Below are positions 32,785-41,325 of a stretch of 64,000 nucleotides of DNA, one piece after another (position 1 is the stretch's first letter; every line of letters starts with the position of its first letter). The stretch covers positions 1 to 64,000 of the forward strand of contig NZ_RAPK01000006.1 in NCBI RefSeq assembly GCF_003610495.1, in the 5' to 3' direction. The stretch comes from Sinobaca qinghaiensis (lineage in GTDB: Bacteria > Bacillota > Bacilli > Bacillales > Marinococcaceae). The position numbers and the translations under genes were made by a program. The notes under the pieces are model-generated. The model did no database searches, was not told where the DNA came from, and saw only the letters and a program-made list of their open reading frames with translations.

Positions 32785-33623
32785 TGAAACGAACTCTTTC
32801 TTCCCGGCTGTACCTGTTATTGTTTCTTTTTGTTTTCTTTATTTTAGTTCTTTCCTGGTTCTGGCCTGTCAGCAGTTCCGCCGTATCTGTGCCGGAGCGC
32901 CTGCAGGGTCCGTCAGCTGCATATTGGCTTGGCACCGATCAGCTTGGCCGTGATGTGCTGGCCCGGATGCTCGAGGGCGCTTCCTACACGATTGGCTTCA
33001 GTCTTCTTGCTATTGTATTAAGTGTACTGCTGGGTGTGCCTGCCGGGATCCTGGCCGGAATGAAAGGCGGCTGGATCGACCGGTTGTTTACCCGCATTGG
33101 GGATTCGTTTCTGGCTTTTCCGGACTTTCTGCTGGCCCTGCTGCTAAGTGCCGTTCTCGGACCCGGACTTTTTAATGTAGTGATCGCTGTAGTGCTCGTA
33201 AAATGGATTCAATACAGCTATCTCGTAAGAGGCATTACCAGGGAGGTTACACAGGGACAGGCTGTTCTTTTATCCATTATCAATGGAAGCTCAACGGCTG
33301 CTATTATTAAAGCGCATGTGTTTCCCGCAATCCGAAGTCACGTGTTAGTCATGTCGACGACCGATGTAGGAAAAGTCATGCTTCTTATTGCTTCACTTTC
33401 CTATATTGGCCTGGGAGCCCAGCCGCCGTCTGCGGAATGGGGCGCCATGCTTAATGAATCGAGAGCTTATTTTACAGACTCTCCGCGTCTGCTGCTTATT
33501 CCAGGAGCTGCGATTGCAGGCACGGCCCTGTTATTTCACAGTGCCGGTGATAAGTGGCGGGATAGTTTTTTAAAAGAGGAAACAGAAGCAAAGGAGGAAA
33601 AACAGCGTGCTGCAAATGGATAA
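32784..33623 (+). CDS. ABC importer permease (NikC/OppC type)
   Basis: This 279-residue permease is of the DppC/NikC class. HWLGTDQLGRDVLARMLEG-like sequence (YWLGTDQLGRDVLARMLEGA) is the family hallmark, and IINGSSTAAIIKAHVFPAIR is the coupling-helix region. ASLSYIGLGAQPPSAEWGAM is also conserved. An ATG at 32784 overlaps the previous stop (TAATG) with GGGAGAG before it, so I prefer it to the longer frame from 32742. The N terminus is one transmembrane anchor. Confidence 0.92.
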   Translation: MKRTLSSRLYLLLFLFVFFILVLSWFWPVSSSAVSVPERLQGPSAAYWLGTDQLGRDVLARMLEGASYTIGFSLLAIVLSVLLGVPAGILAGMKGGWIDRLFTRIGDSFLAFPDFLLALLLSAVLGPGLFNVVIAVVLVKWIQYSYLVRGITREVTQGQAVLLSIINGSSTAAIIKAHVFPAIRSHVLVMSTTDVGKVMLLIASLSYIGLGAQPPSAEWGAMLNESRAYFTDSPRLLLIPGAAIAGTALLFHSAGDKWRDSFLKEETEAKEEKQRAANG

Positions 33624-34401
33624 ATTGACCGTTGCATCAGCTTCCAATCAGCTGGTCAAACAGGTTTCCCTTTCGGTTAATAAAGGAGAGTGGCACGCTG
33701 TGGCGGGCCCGAGTGGAGCCGGCAAAAGCCTGACAGCCTTGTCCGTATATCCGGATCTGCTTCCTTCTGCTTTGAGTATTTCTTCCGGCGCTGTTCTCTT
33801 TCAGGGGGAGGATTTGGTCCGCTCTCCCGAAAAACTGCGCCGGCACATAGTGAGTCGTCATATAGCGTATGTTTTTCAAGATGCCAGGTCTTCTTTTTTT
33901 CCGCTTCTTTCTATTTATAAGCAGTGGGAGGATATCTTGAAAGTGCAGCGCCCCGGCCTGAAAAAGAAAGAACGCCGTGAAAAAATGGAGGAAGCGCTGG
34001 ACGTCGTGCTGCTTCCAGCATCGGTACTAAAGCAGTATCCGTCGGAATTGAGCGGAGGGCAGGTGCAGAGGGTGGCTTTAGCTGTTGCCTGGCTTACGAG
34101 TCCTGATTTGATTATTGCAGATGAGCCTACTTCTGCGCTTGATGTGTTAACATCGGCTCATATTATGGAGCTGTTTCAAACGCTGCAGAAAGAAAAAGGC
34201 TGTGCGATTTTAATGATTTCCCACGATTTAAGAGAAGTGCTTCGATTCGCAGACATGGTTTCGATTATGGCTGATGGCCAAATCGTAGAAGCCGGCAGAC
34301 CTGACAGCGTGTTAACGGCTCCAAAGCATGAAGTAACCCGCCGTCTCTGCCGGTCAGTACCCGTACTCCGTTCTTCGATTAGAAGGGAGGGGGCGCAGTG
34401 A
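33607..34401 (+). CDS. ABC importer ATPase (NikD/OppD type)
   Basis: This 264-residue ATP-binding subunit has Walker A GPSGAGKSLTAL, signature LSGGQVQRVAL, Walker B LIIADEPTSALD and the H-loop ISHDLREV. It lacks the long C-terminal Cys-rich extension of oligopeptide OppD/OppF ATPases, in line with the short NikD/NikE type. The GTG start at 33607 follows AAAGGAGG and overlaps the previous permease by 17 bases. It acts as a heterodimer with the product of 34398-35192. Confidence 0.92.
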   Translation: MLQMDKLTVASASNQLVKQVSLSVNKGEWHAVAGPSGAGKSLTALSVYPDLLPSALSISSGAVLFQGEDLVRSPEKLRRHIVSRHIAYVFQDARSSFFPLLSIYKQWEDILKVQRPGLKKKERREKMEEALDVVLLPASVLKQYPSELSGGQVQRVALAVAWLTSPDLIIADEPTSALDVLTSAHIMELFQTLQKEKGCAILMISHDLREVLRFADMVSIMADGQIVEAGRPDSVLTAPKHEVTRRLCRSVPVLRSSIRREGAQ

Positions 34402-35192
34402 ACCCATTATTCGAAATGAAGGATGTTTCCTATCATTACCCGAAAACAGCAAGTGGAGTAAGAGGGATCAGTTTCAGGCTCTTTCCGGGAGAAACGATCG
34501 GTGTAGCGGGGGAAAGTGGATCCGGGAAGAGCACACTCGTAAAATTAGCGCTGGGGCTGCTCCCGGCAGATGAAGGGTCGATAACGTTAAAGGATATTTC
34601 CATTCTTGCGGCCGGCAGGAAAGAAAAGCTGCGATTCCGCCGGCAGACCCAGGCTGTCCTGCAGCATGATGTGCGCAGTTTTATCCCGGTAAAAAATATA
34701 ATACACACGCTGTTGGAGCCGGTTCATAACTTTCCGGAACGGGGCAGAGCCCTGACAAACGGGAATGATCGTCAGTTTGCCGAGGAATGGATGACGCGTG
34801 TCGGCCTGGAACCGGATATGCTGGACCGCAGACCGGAAGCATTGTCCGGAGGGCAGCAGCAGAGGGTTCATATCGCAAGAGCGCTCAGCATCAATCCTTC
34901 TTTCCTGCTCCTCGATGAGCCTACGTCCAATTTGGATACCGTCTCACAGGCTGCTGTCCTGCATCTGCTGCAGCATGAAACCGCCCATCCGGAACGGGGC
35001 GTGCTCTGTATCAGCCATGACTTAGCCGTGCTGCATCAGCTGGCAGACCGGATTCTCGTAATGAAAGACGGCAGGATCGTAGATGACTTCTATAAAAGCG
35101 AGACATGGAACCAAAACCGTCACCCTTATACTAAATTGCTCGTTCAGGCAGGCGGGTGGAACGGTTTGGAAGATCAGGGGAAGACAGTATAG
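34398..35192 (+). CDS. ABC importer ATPase (NikE/OppF type)
   Basis: This 264-residue second ATPase has Walker A GESGSGKSTLVKLALG, signature LSGGQQQRVHIARAL, Walker B FLLLDEPTSNLD and H-loop CISHDLAVL. Its GTG start overlaps the previous stop (GTGA). It ends the five-gene operon, followed by a shared terminator at 35234-35264. Gene order (binding protein, two permeases, two ATPases) is that of nik and cnt importers, but no metallophore synthase genes are nearby. Confidence 0.92.
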   Translation: MNPLFEMKDVSYHYPKTASGVRGISFRLFPGETIGVAGESGSGKSTLVKLALGLLPADEGSITLKDISILAAGRKEKLRFRRQTQAVLQHDVRSFIPVKNIIHTLLEPVHNFPERGRALTNGNDRQFAEEWMTRVGLEPDMLDRRPEALSGGQQQRVHIARALSINPSFLLLDEPTSNLDTVSQAAVLHLLQHETAHPERGVLCISHDLAVLHQLADRILVMKDGRIVDDFYKSETWNQNRHPYTKLLVQAGGWNGLEDQGKTV

Positions 35193-35233
35193 ACTGTTTT
35201 CCTTTTTTGTTTTGAAAAATTAATGTAATCGAA

Positions 35234-35264
35234 AACCCCCGCTCCATTTAGGAACGGGGGACTC
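35234..35264. terminator. Bidirectional terminator between ABC operon and MetE-like gene
   Basis: CCCCCGCTCC and GGAACGGGGG pair (one mismatch) around ATTTA, with TTTC on one side and a run of A on the other, serving two convergent units. Confidence 0.85.
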
Positions 35265-35270
35265 TTTCTA

Positions 35271-36368
35271 TTATTTCCAGATGTCGCTGGCAATGGCGAC
35301 CACGTGCTCGAGCTTTTTCCACTGCTCGTCTTCAGTAAGGACGTTGCCTTCTTCAGTAGAAGCAAATCCGCACTGAGGGCTGAGGCAGAGCTGATCGTGA
35401 TTCACATACTGTGCTGCTTCCTCGACACGCTTTTTAATATTTTCGGCTTCTTCAAGCTCTCCGCTTTTCGAAGTAATCAATCCTAATACAATTTTGACGT
35501 CATCACGGTTGATGTAGCGGAGCGGCTCAAAGCCTCCCGCCCGGTCGCTGTCGTATTCAAGAAAGAACCCGTCTACCATCACTTCTCCAAACAGGATATC
35601 GGCCACCGGCTCATAGCCGCCGGAGGAGACCCAGGTGGATCGGAAATTGCCCCGGCAGATATGCATCGTAATCGTCATGTCTTCTGGGCGTTTGGCAATC
35701 GCGTCGTTAACAGCTTTGGCATAAAGTTTTGTAAGCTCCCGGTGATCCACGCCTGCTTCCTTCATGTTTTTAATCTGTTCTTCTGAGCATAAGTAGGCCC
35801 ATGACGTATCATCGAGCTGCAGATAGCGGCAGCCTGCATCATAAAAGGCTTGAATTGCTTTCTGGTAAGCCTTTGCCAGATCTTCCATCAGTTCTTCTTT
35901 CGTGCTGTACACATCCTCATCTACTTCGGAGCGGAAATGAAGCATATTTGGACTTGGAATCGTCATTTTAGCCATTGTATCCCCTGTAATGCTCTGCAGG
36001 TATTTCACATCATCAAGCATCGGATGAGTAGTGAAATCGAGCTTTCCCGTTACTTTAATGCCGTGGGACTTCGTTTTCACTCCCTGAAACTGAATGCCTT
36101 CTTTAGTTTCATATCCTTCAACACCGTCCAGCTGTTCAAGAAAATCAAAATGCCACCAGGCCCGGCGGAACTCGCCGTCCGTGACGGCTTTAAGGCCGAT
36201 TTCTTTCTGCTTCTGTACAATACGCTTAATTTCCTTGTCTTCTACTGCATGAAGTTCTTCTGCTGACAGAGAACCGTTCTGGTGCTTTTCCCTGGCTTCT
36301 TTTACCGCTTCTGTGCGAAGAAGGCTTCCTACATGGTCATATCGAAAAGGGGCTGCTTGATTTGTCAT
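35271..36368 (-). CDS. MetE C-terminal-family methyltransferase (YxjG/YxjH-like)
   Basis: This 365-residue cytoplasmic protein belongs to the cobalamin-independent methionine synthase family (COG0620) but has only the catalytic C-terminal domain, as Bacillus YxjG/YxjH do. FRYDHVGSLLRTEAVKEAR is the family start. Likely zinc ligands are in TITMHICRGNFRS (His, Cys), FFLEYD (Glu) and LSPQCGFAST (Cys). Related proteins move a methyl group to homocysteine or a similar thiol; the donor is not known here. No SAM riboswitch is visible upstream. It depends on zinc and lies beside a Zur-linked importer, though on the other strand. Confidence 0.87.
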   Translation of the reverse strand: MTNQAAPFRYDHVGSLLRTEAVKEAREKHQNGSLSAEELHAVEDKEIKRIVQKQKEIGLKAVTDGEFRRAWWHFDFLEQLDGVEGYETKEGIQFQGVKTKSHGIKVTGKLDFTTHPMLDDVKYLQSITGDTMAKMTIPSPNMLHFRSEVDEDVYSTKEELMEDLAKAYQKAIQAFYDAGCRYLQLDDTSWAYLCSEEQIKNMKEAGVDHRELTKLYAKAVNDAIAKRPEDMTITMHICRGNFRSTWVSSGGYEPVADILFGEVMVDGFFLEYDSDRAGGFEPLRYINRDDVKIVLGLITSKSGELEEAENIKKRVEEAAQYVNHDQLCLSPQCGFASTEEGNVLTEDEQWKKLEHVVAIASDIWK

Positions 36369-36619
36369 GGTGTCTCTCCTTTTAATGGAAATTCAGATTA
36401 TTCTATAAAGAATAGAATGAGCGTACCAAATAATAAATAGGAAGTAAATGGATAACAGAGGAAAGAGGTAAGAATTAAAGATATTCCATTTATATTAAAA
36501 AAATATTAAATAATATTCGAATGTTATCTTTTATATATTTTATGTAGTAAAATAATAATGCTTAGAAATTGGAAAATATTTATAAAAAGAGACCATTCCC
36601 ACAGGTAAGGAGCTATTAA

Positions 36620-36844
36620 ATGAAGTATATTGTAGATCACACGAAAAAAAACGTTCACCGGACGGCTTTCGCCAAAGATGAGTGCGGATTTCGGGAGACG
36701 CCGATGGATGAGAGAGAAGGAACATACGACGAATCTTATTTAAAAAATCTGGAAAAGCAGGGCTATGTAAAGTGTGAACACTGTTTTAAGCCAAGCTTCC
36801 AGTATTTAAATTCCGTTCTGCTTGGAAAACTTTTCAAAAAATAA
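36620..36844 (+). CDS. Hypothetical 74-residue protein with Cys pairs
   Basis: This small protein has AAGGAG before its ATG and a stop at 36844. It is basic and holds Cys residues in KDECGFRETP and YVKCEHCFKPSFQYL, the latter a CxxC knuckle that could bind zinc. I do not recognise a family. It lies 91 bases before the acyl-CoA dehydrogenase but is separated from it by that gene's own promoter. About 250 AT-rich bases upstream (36369-36619) show nothing else. Confidence 0.65.
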   Translation: MKYIVDHTKKNVHRTAFAKDECGFRETPMDEREGTYDESYLKNLEKQGYVKCEHCFKPSFQYLNSVLLGKLFKK

Positions 36845-36868
36845 TGAACGATTATTCATTCCCTTTAA

Positions 36869-36898
36869 TTGTAAACGCTTTCTGATAAATAGTATAAT
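36869..36898 (+). promoter_or_regulatory. Promoter of the acyl-CoA dehydrogenase gene with overlapping cre
   Basis: TTGTAA (36869-36874) and TATAAT (36893-36898) are 18 bases apart. TGTAAACGCTTTCT at 36870-36883 matches the CcpA cre consensus at 13 of 14 positions and covers the -35 and upstream half of the spacer, so CcpA should repress this promoter when sugars are present. Confidence 0.75.
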
Positions 36899-36934
36899 GA
36901 AGGTATCATCAGAAAAACAATTTGGAGGGATACT

Positions 36935-38647
36935 ATGACTACTGATCATAAAGCACAGCTGCCTATTAATGCTTTTGCCGATAAAACCTTGAGCTGGGAA
37001 CAAATTATGACCCCGGAAAAACTGTCAGAAGATCAAAGGGCCTGGAAAACAAAAACGGCCCGATTCGTAGAAGAGGAAGTGCGGCCTGTTCTTCCTCAAA
37101 TTGAAAACCAGCAGTTTGAACCTGTATACGGTCTGATGAAAAATCTTGGCTCGATGGGGCTGCTGGGGGCTTTTATTCCCGCCGAGCACGGAGGAACCGC
37201 TATAGATAAGGTAGCCTACACTGCTGTTATAGAAGAAATGGGAGGCGCACGCTCTTTTTCTGTGTCCTACGGTGCGCAGGTAGGCATAGGCTCTCTTCCA
37301 ATTGTTTATTATGGAACGGAAAAGCAGAAAGCGTCCTATCTTCCTAAAATTGCATCTGGAGATATGATAGGCTCCTACGGCCTGACAGAGCCCGGTGCCG
37401 GAACGGATATTGCCGCTGTCCAGACGACGGCAGAGGCATCGGAAGACGAGTCCGTTTATACGATTTCCGGAGAAAAACAGTGGATTACCAACTCTTCTTT
37501 CGCCTCCTATTTTATTATATTTGCTAAAATTGACGGGAAAAAGCCGACCGCCTTTATCGTAGACCGGAACACAGAAGGCTTCACAGTTGGAAAAGAAGAG
37601 GACAAGATGGGAATCACCGGTTCTTCCACCTGCCCGTTGTATCTCGATAATGTAAAAGTCCCAAAAGAAGCGATTGTGGGAGAAATCGGCAAAGGTGCAC
37701 GGATTGCGCTGAGTATTTTAAATCTGGGCCGTCAGAAAATTGCAGCCAGCTGCGTCGGTGCCTCTAAACGGGCCCTCCTGCTTGCCGCGGAACATGCCCA
37801 GGAACGCCGCCAGTTCGGACATCCACTGTCTGAAAAAAAGATGATCCAGAAAAAGCTGGCAGCGATGGCGGTCTGGACGTTTGCTTCCGAAAGCATGGTG
37901 TACCGCACCGCCGGAGTGCTCCAGGCAGGAACAGAAGCGGCAGAGAATGCAGGCATTCCATTTGCCGATATACTGAAAGATTTTGCCATAGAGTGCTCGA
38001 TCAATAAAATTTTCGCTTCTGAAGCATTAAGCGATATTGTCGATCACGGCGTGCAGGTTCACGGCGGCCAGGGGTATATGAGAAAAAATGAGATAGAAAC
38101 TTTGTATCGTGATTCACGAATTAATCGTATTTTTGAAGGAACAAACGAAATTAACCGTGTGGTCGTAGCTTCGATGCTCTTTGAAATGGCAGAAAAGCTG
38201 GCTGCTGAAAAAGTAACAGAGTCCTATGAGAAAAAAGAACTTGATAAAGAAAAATCATATATGGAAAAACTTCGGGAGCTGCTGGCGGAATTAGTGCAGG
38301 AGACTTCCGGCGTATTTGAAACACCGGAAGAAGAGCAGGAACTGCTGGAGTGTGTGGCAGAGACAGCCAAAACCGTTTATGTGATGGAAAGCGTCTGGAG
38401 CAGGGTCCAGAAAGATCATTCACCGGGGGAACTGATGACCAAAATGGCTGTCGTTTATATGAACGAAGCGGTAGACCGGATTCTGCCTATGCTGAAAGAG
38501 GCCGCCGACTTTTTGGAATCCGACAGTATGCTTCAAAAAATTAAGCAGCTGGCCGCTGATAAAGCCGCTGAGACCGACCAATCTATTGTTTATAGAAGGA
38601 AAATAGCGGAGGCTGTTATTGAGCATAACGGGTATCCCCTCTCCTAG
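36935..38647 (+). CDS. FadE-like acyl-CoA dehydrogenase with C-terminal extension
   Basis: This 570-residue FAD enzyme oxidises acyl-CoA to enoyl-CoA in beta-oxidation. Core signatures are YGLTEPGAGTDIAAVQTT, QWITNSSFA, ERRQFGHPLSEKK and GGQGYMRKNEIETLYRDSR, with the catalytic base in INRIFEGTNEINR. A helical C-terminal domain of about 150 residues makes it longer than the usual 380, as in Bacillus FadE (YusJ). It is not in a fad operon here. Its promoter has a strong cre site. GGAGGG precedes the ATG. Confidence 0.92.
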   Translation: MTTDHKAQLPINAFADKTLSWEQIMTPEKLSEDQRAWKTKTARFVEEEVRPVLPQIENQQFEPVYGLMKNLGSMGLLGAFIPAEHGGTAIDKVAYTAVIEEMGGARSFSVSYGAQVGIGSLPIVYYGTEKQKASYLPKIASGDMIGSYGLTEPGAGTDIAAVQTTAEASEDESVYTISGEKQWITNSSFASYFIIFAKIDGKKPTAFIVDRNTEGFTVGKEEDKMGITGSSTCPLYLDNVKVPKEAIVGEIGKGARIALSILNLGRQKIAASCVGASKRALLLAAEHAQERRQFGHPLSEKKMIQKKLAAMAVWTFASESMVYRTAGVLQAGTEAAENAGIPFADILKDFAIECSINKIFASEALSDIVDHGVQVHGGQGYMRKNEIETLYRDSRINRIFEGTNEINRVVVASMLFEMAEKLAAEKVTESYEKKELDKEKSYMEKLRELLAELVQETSGVFETPEEEQELLECVAETAKTVYVMESVWSRVQKDHSPGELMTKMAVVYMNEAVDRILPMLKEAADFLESDSMLQKIKQLAADKAAETDQSIVYRRKIAEAVIEHNGYPLS

Positions 38648-38827
38648 TAGGTAATACAGGAGAAAAAAGTTGCAGAATGGAGCAATTTTTTGTAAAATCT
38701 AGAAGAACGGAAGATAAAAAGCTAACGTTTATATAGTACTCTTATTCTAATCCTATACAACAATAAATACTGTTATACAGCTGTTTTAACCAAAGACGGA
38801 AATGAACTGGAAAATAAGCCAGGCATA
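38648..38827. other. Unassigned 180-base region after the acyl-CoA dehydrogenase
   Basis: No ORF is evident. A weak hairpin AAAAAGTTGC...GCAATTTTTT at about 38664-38690 may end the acyl-CoA dehydrogenase transcript. The rest runs into a strong terminator at 38828-38864 with no gene in between, so a small RNA is possible. Confidence 0.4.
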
Positions 38828-38864
38828 AGTCGAAAAGGAGATTCCTCCTTTTCGGCTTTTTTTT
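38828..38864 (+). terminator. Strong terminator upstream of the DUF2294 gene
   Basis: AGTCGAAAAGGAG and CTCCTTTTCGGCT pair around ATTC and run into eight T residues. It lies about 180 bases past the nearest upstream stop codon. Confidence 0.9.
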
Positions 38865-38912
38865 ATGTTTAAGGAAGGCAGCGGACTATATTCGAAGAAA
38901 AGGACTGTCATC

Positions 38913-39611
38913 ATGAATAGAAAAGAACAGGAAAAAACGATAGCCAGTTATACGGGCAGGGTGCTGCGGGAGCAGTTTGGCAAAGGGCCGGAAGCCGTTT
39001 ATGTAACGGTAGCACCTCCTTATATAACTATTTATTTAAGGAATTTCCTTTCTCCTTTGGAGAAAACCATTATGGAAGAAAAGAACGAACATAGTGTATA
39101 TCAGCTCAGAGATAACGTCATGAAGCGTGTGCTGCCGGAGCTGCAGGCCTATGTACATAAAATAACGGGGATTTACCTGAAAGACATTTATTATGACTGG
39201 GAACTGCCTAATCGATCCGGGCTTATGGCAGGCACGAGCTTTACCGCTGAAGCGCTTAAAGAAAGACAGCCGGAAGGCGAGGAGGCAGACGTGCTCGAGC
39301 TTGTAGCTGCCCATACAGAAGTGAAGCCGCAGCGGACGGCCTACCGAAAGGTCAATCAGCGGACGTTTCTTGTGTACCGCGAGGAATGCCTTCTGCAGGC
39401 AGAAATGGAATTAATCCGGCTGGGATTCGGGGAAACACTGAAACAAGCCAAAAGAGAAGTAGAAAAAAAGCGTTTTTACGAATCAGAGCCTTTTCTTTCG
39501 TTATTCGATGGGAAGGTAGAAAACGTGTTTATAGACTGGAACTTTGAAAAAAATACAAGTATGATTGTAGTGGTTACAAATAATAACAGGTCCCTTTCTA
39601 TTATGGAATAA
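38913..39611 (+). CDS. DUF2294-family protein with two domain copies
   Basis: This 232-residue protein has two DUF2294 (YbcI-like) units, the first with GPEAVYVTVAPPYITIYLRN and the second with RTFLVYREECLLQAEMELI. Single-domain relatives are often called Na-translocating decarboxylase-like, which is not an experimental function. The frame opens at 38865 inside the T-run of a terminator, so I start at the ATG at 38913, which has AAAGGA before it. Cytoplasmic, no transmembrane segment. Function unknown. Confidence 0.72.
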   Translation: MNRKEQEKTIASYTGRVLREQFGKGPEAVYVTVAPPYITIYLRNFLSPLEKTIMEEKNEHSVYQLRDNVMKRVLPELQAYVHKITGIYLKDIYYDWELPNRSGLMAGTSFTAEALKERQPEGEEADVLELVAAHTEVKPQRTAYRKVNQRTFLVYREECLLQAEMELIRLGFGETLKQAKREVEKKRFYESEPFLSLFDGKVENVFIDWNFEKNTSMIVVVTNNNRSLSIME

Positions 39612-39691
39612 AAAGACCTGGTGCCGGACCGGTGCAGAACAGACGAAAAACCTGTTATGATAACAGCACGATAAATAAAGGGGGAAGACCA

Positions 39692-40111
39692 ATGACGGAA
39701 CATCTTCCCGTTTTCGTTTACGGGACGCTTTGCAGCGGTCTTCATAACTATGAAAAGTATTTAAAAGGCCATACAGAAAAAGAAGTGCCCGCCGTTACAG
39801 CCGGAAAACTTCATGCCGCAGCGCATAATCAATATCCCTGCCTGCTTAAAGAAGGAGAACTTCCTATTGCCGGGGAGCTCATGTATGTTCGTTCTTCCCG
39901 GTACAAGGATGTTATGGCCCGGTTGGATCAGCTGGAAGGGTATAATGAACAAGATAAAGAAAACAGCGACTATGTACGTGAAAGAATAGAAGTTGCCACA
40001 AGTGAAGGAGACTGGGTAACGGCCTATATTTATTACTGGAATCAGCCGGATGACCTGGGAGTATGGATAAAGGAAGGCAGCTGGCGGAAGTATATAGCCG
40101 CAGATGTGTAA
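39692..40111 (+). CDS. Gamma-glutamylcyclotransferase-family protein
   Basis: This 139-residue AIG2/GGCT-fold protein has the family start VFVYGTLCSGLHNYEKYL and the catalytic Glu in LDQLEGYNE. Family members cyclise gamma-glutamyl amines to 5-oxoproline; which amine is unknown here. The ATG at 39692 follows AAGGGGGAAG. It is a single gene between the DUF2294 and MFS genes, all on the plus strand. Confidence 0.83.
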   Translation: MTEHLPVFVYGTLCSGLHNYEKYLKGHTEKEVPAVTAGKLHAAAHNQYPCLLKEGELPIAGELMYVRSSRYKDVMARLDQLEGYNEQDKENSDYVRERIEVATSEGDWVTAYIYYWNQPDDLGVWIKEGSWRKYIAADV

Positions 40112-40158
40112 AAAACAGATGGCCCGGCGGTCGTTTTGTTTAAGGAAGCAGGGATAAA

Positions 40159-41325
40159 GTGGGACTAAAGCTTGCTATATTGTCTATATCGCTCATTACC
40201 GTTATGGCTGGGGCTGCAGTAGCTCCAGCTCTTGGTTCGATTTCAGAAGCTTTTCCGGAAGCAAATGCGACTACGATCAAATTAATTACAACACTTCATG
40301 CTTTTTTTATTATTCCTTTTTTGTTTGTCACCAGCTTTCTGGCAAAAAAATATGCAAAAAAAACGCTGTTGATCGTTGGTTTGGTTCTCTACCTCATTGC
40401 CGGAACGGCTGGAGGTTTTGCGGACAGCATTGGCTGGCTTTTAGCTACAAGAGCCCTTCTTGGGGTATCTGTAGGTCTTATTATGCCGCTCTCGACTTCC
40501 CTCGTTTCTGATTTTTTCGAGGGAGCGGAACGAACGTCTATGATGGGCAGGGTGGGTTCTTCGATTAACCTCGGAGGCATGATTTCTACTATTCTGGCCG
40601 GAGCCCTCGCTGCGATAAGCTGGAGATATACATTCGGCGTCTACGGCCTGGCTCTGCTTATTTTATTATTTGTTATTTTGTTTCTGCCTTACGTTAAGCC
40701 GGAAAAACGAAATCAGGAAAAAAGAGAAGACAAACAGCCCAAACCTGCATCAATCCCTGCTTCAATATATGGGCTGGGCGGATTAATGTTTGGGCTGTTT
40801 GTTGTATTTTTCTCGATCCCCTCCAACATGGCTATTTATCTGCAGGAAAATAACATTGCCACAGCGGAAGTTGCCGGTCTTGTGATTGCGATGGGTACGC
40901 TGGGTGGATTTACTGCCGGTTTTCTTATTGGGAGAACCCAGACTTTGCTAAAAAATCTGTTTCTGCCTGTTATGCTCGGTTTAATGGGAACAGGATTTGG
41001 GCTGATTGCATTTGCTCCGTCTCTTGGGGCTATCGCTCCGGGCGTAATTATACTGGGATTTGGATTCGGCTCTATTCTGCCGACGTTGTTCGACCGGGTT
41101 TCCATCGTGGCTTCCGGCCGCCAGATGGTACAGGCCATGGCGATCGTGCAGAGTTTTCTGTATCTCGGCCAGTTTGTCTCTCCGCTTGTGCTGGACGGAC
41201 TAAGCACCGGCATTGGAGACGGCTCCACCCAATTTGTATACATGATGCTGTCTGTATTTCTATTAAGTCTCGGCTTTCTGCTGCTCATCGGCAGTATGGG
41301 CCGCCGTATGTTTCGAAAAAGCTGA
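40159..41325 (+). CDS. MFS transporter (drug efflux type)
   Basis: This 388-residue major facilitator has about twelve hydrophobic segments in two halves joined by a charged loop (EKRNQEKREDKQPK). The N half carries the MFS pattern between TM2 and TM3 (FLAKKYAKKTLLIVGL) and RALLGVSVGLIMP in TM4-5 as in efflux pumps of the DHA group. The substrate cannot be named. The GTG start at 40159 has a weak GGGA before it. Its last 63 bases overlap the convergent GGDEF gene. Confidence 0.82.
   Translation: MGLKLAILSISLITVMAGAAVAPALGSISEAFPEANATTIKLITTLHAFFIIPFLFVTSFLAKKYAKKTLLIVGLVLYLIAGTAGGFADSIGWLLATRALLGVSVGLIMPLSTSLVSDFFEGAERTSMMGRVGSSINLGGMISTILAGALAAISWRYTFGVYGLALLILLFVILFLPYVKPEKRNQEKREDKQPKPASIPASIYGLGGLMFGLFVVFFSIPSNMAIYLQENNIATAEVAGLVIAMGTLGGFTAGFLIGRTQTLLKNLFLPVMLGLMGTGFGLIAFAPSLGAIAPGVIILGFGFGSILPTLFDRVSIVASGRQMVQAMAIVQSFLYLGQFVSPLVLDGLSTGIGDGSTQFVYMMLSVFLLSLGFLLLIGSMGRRMFRKS

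Noticed and set aside
36369-36619. SAM riboswitch or T-box upstream of the MetE-like gene
   Set aside because: The region is AT-rich, without the needed helices or a terminator stem in the right place.
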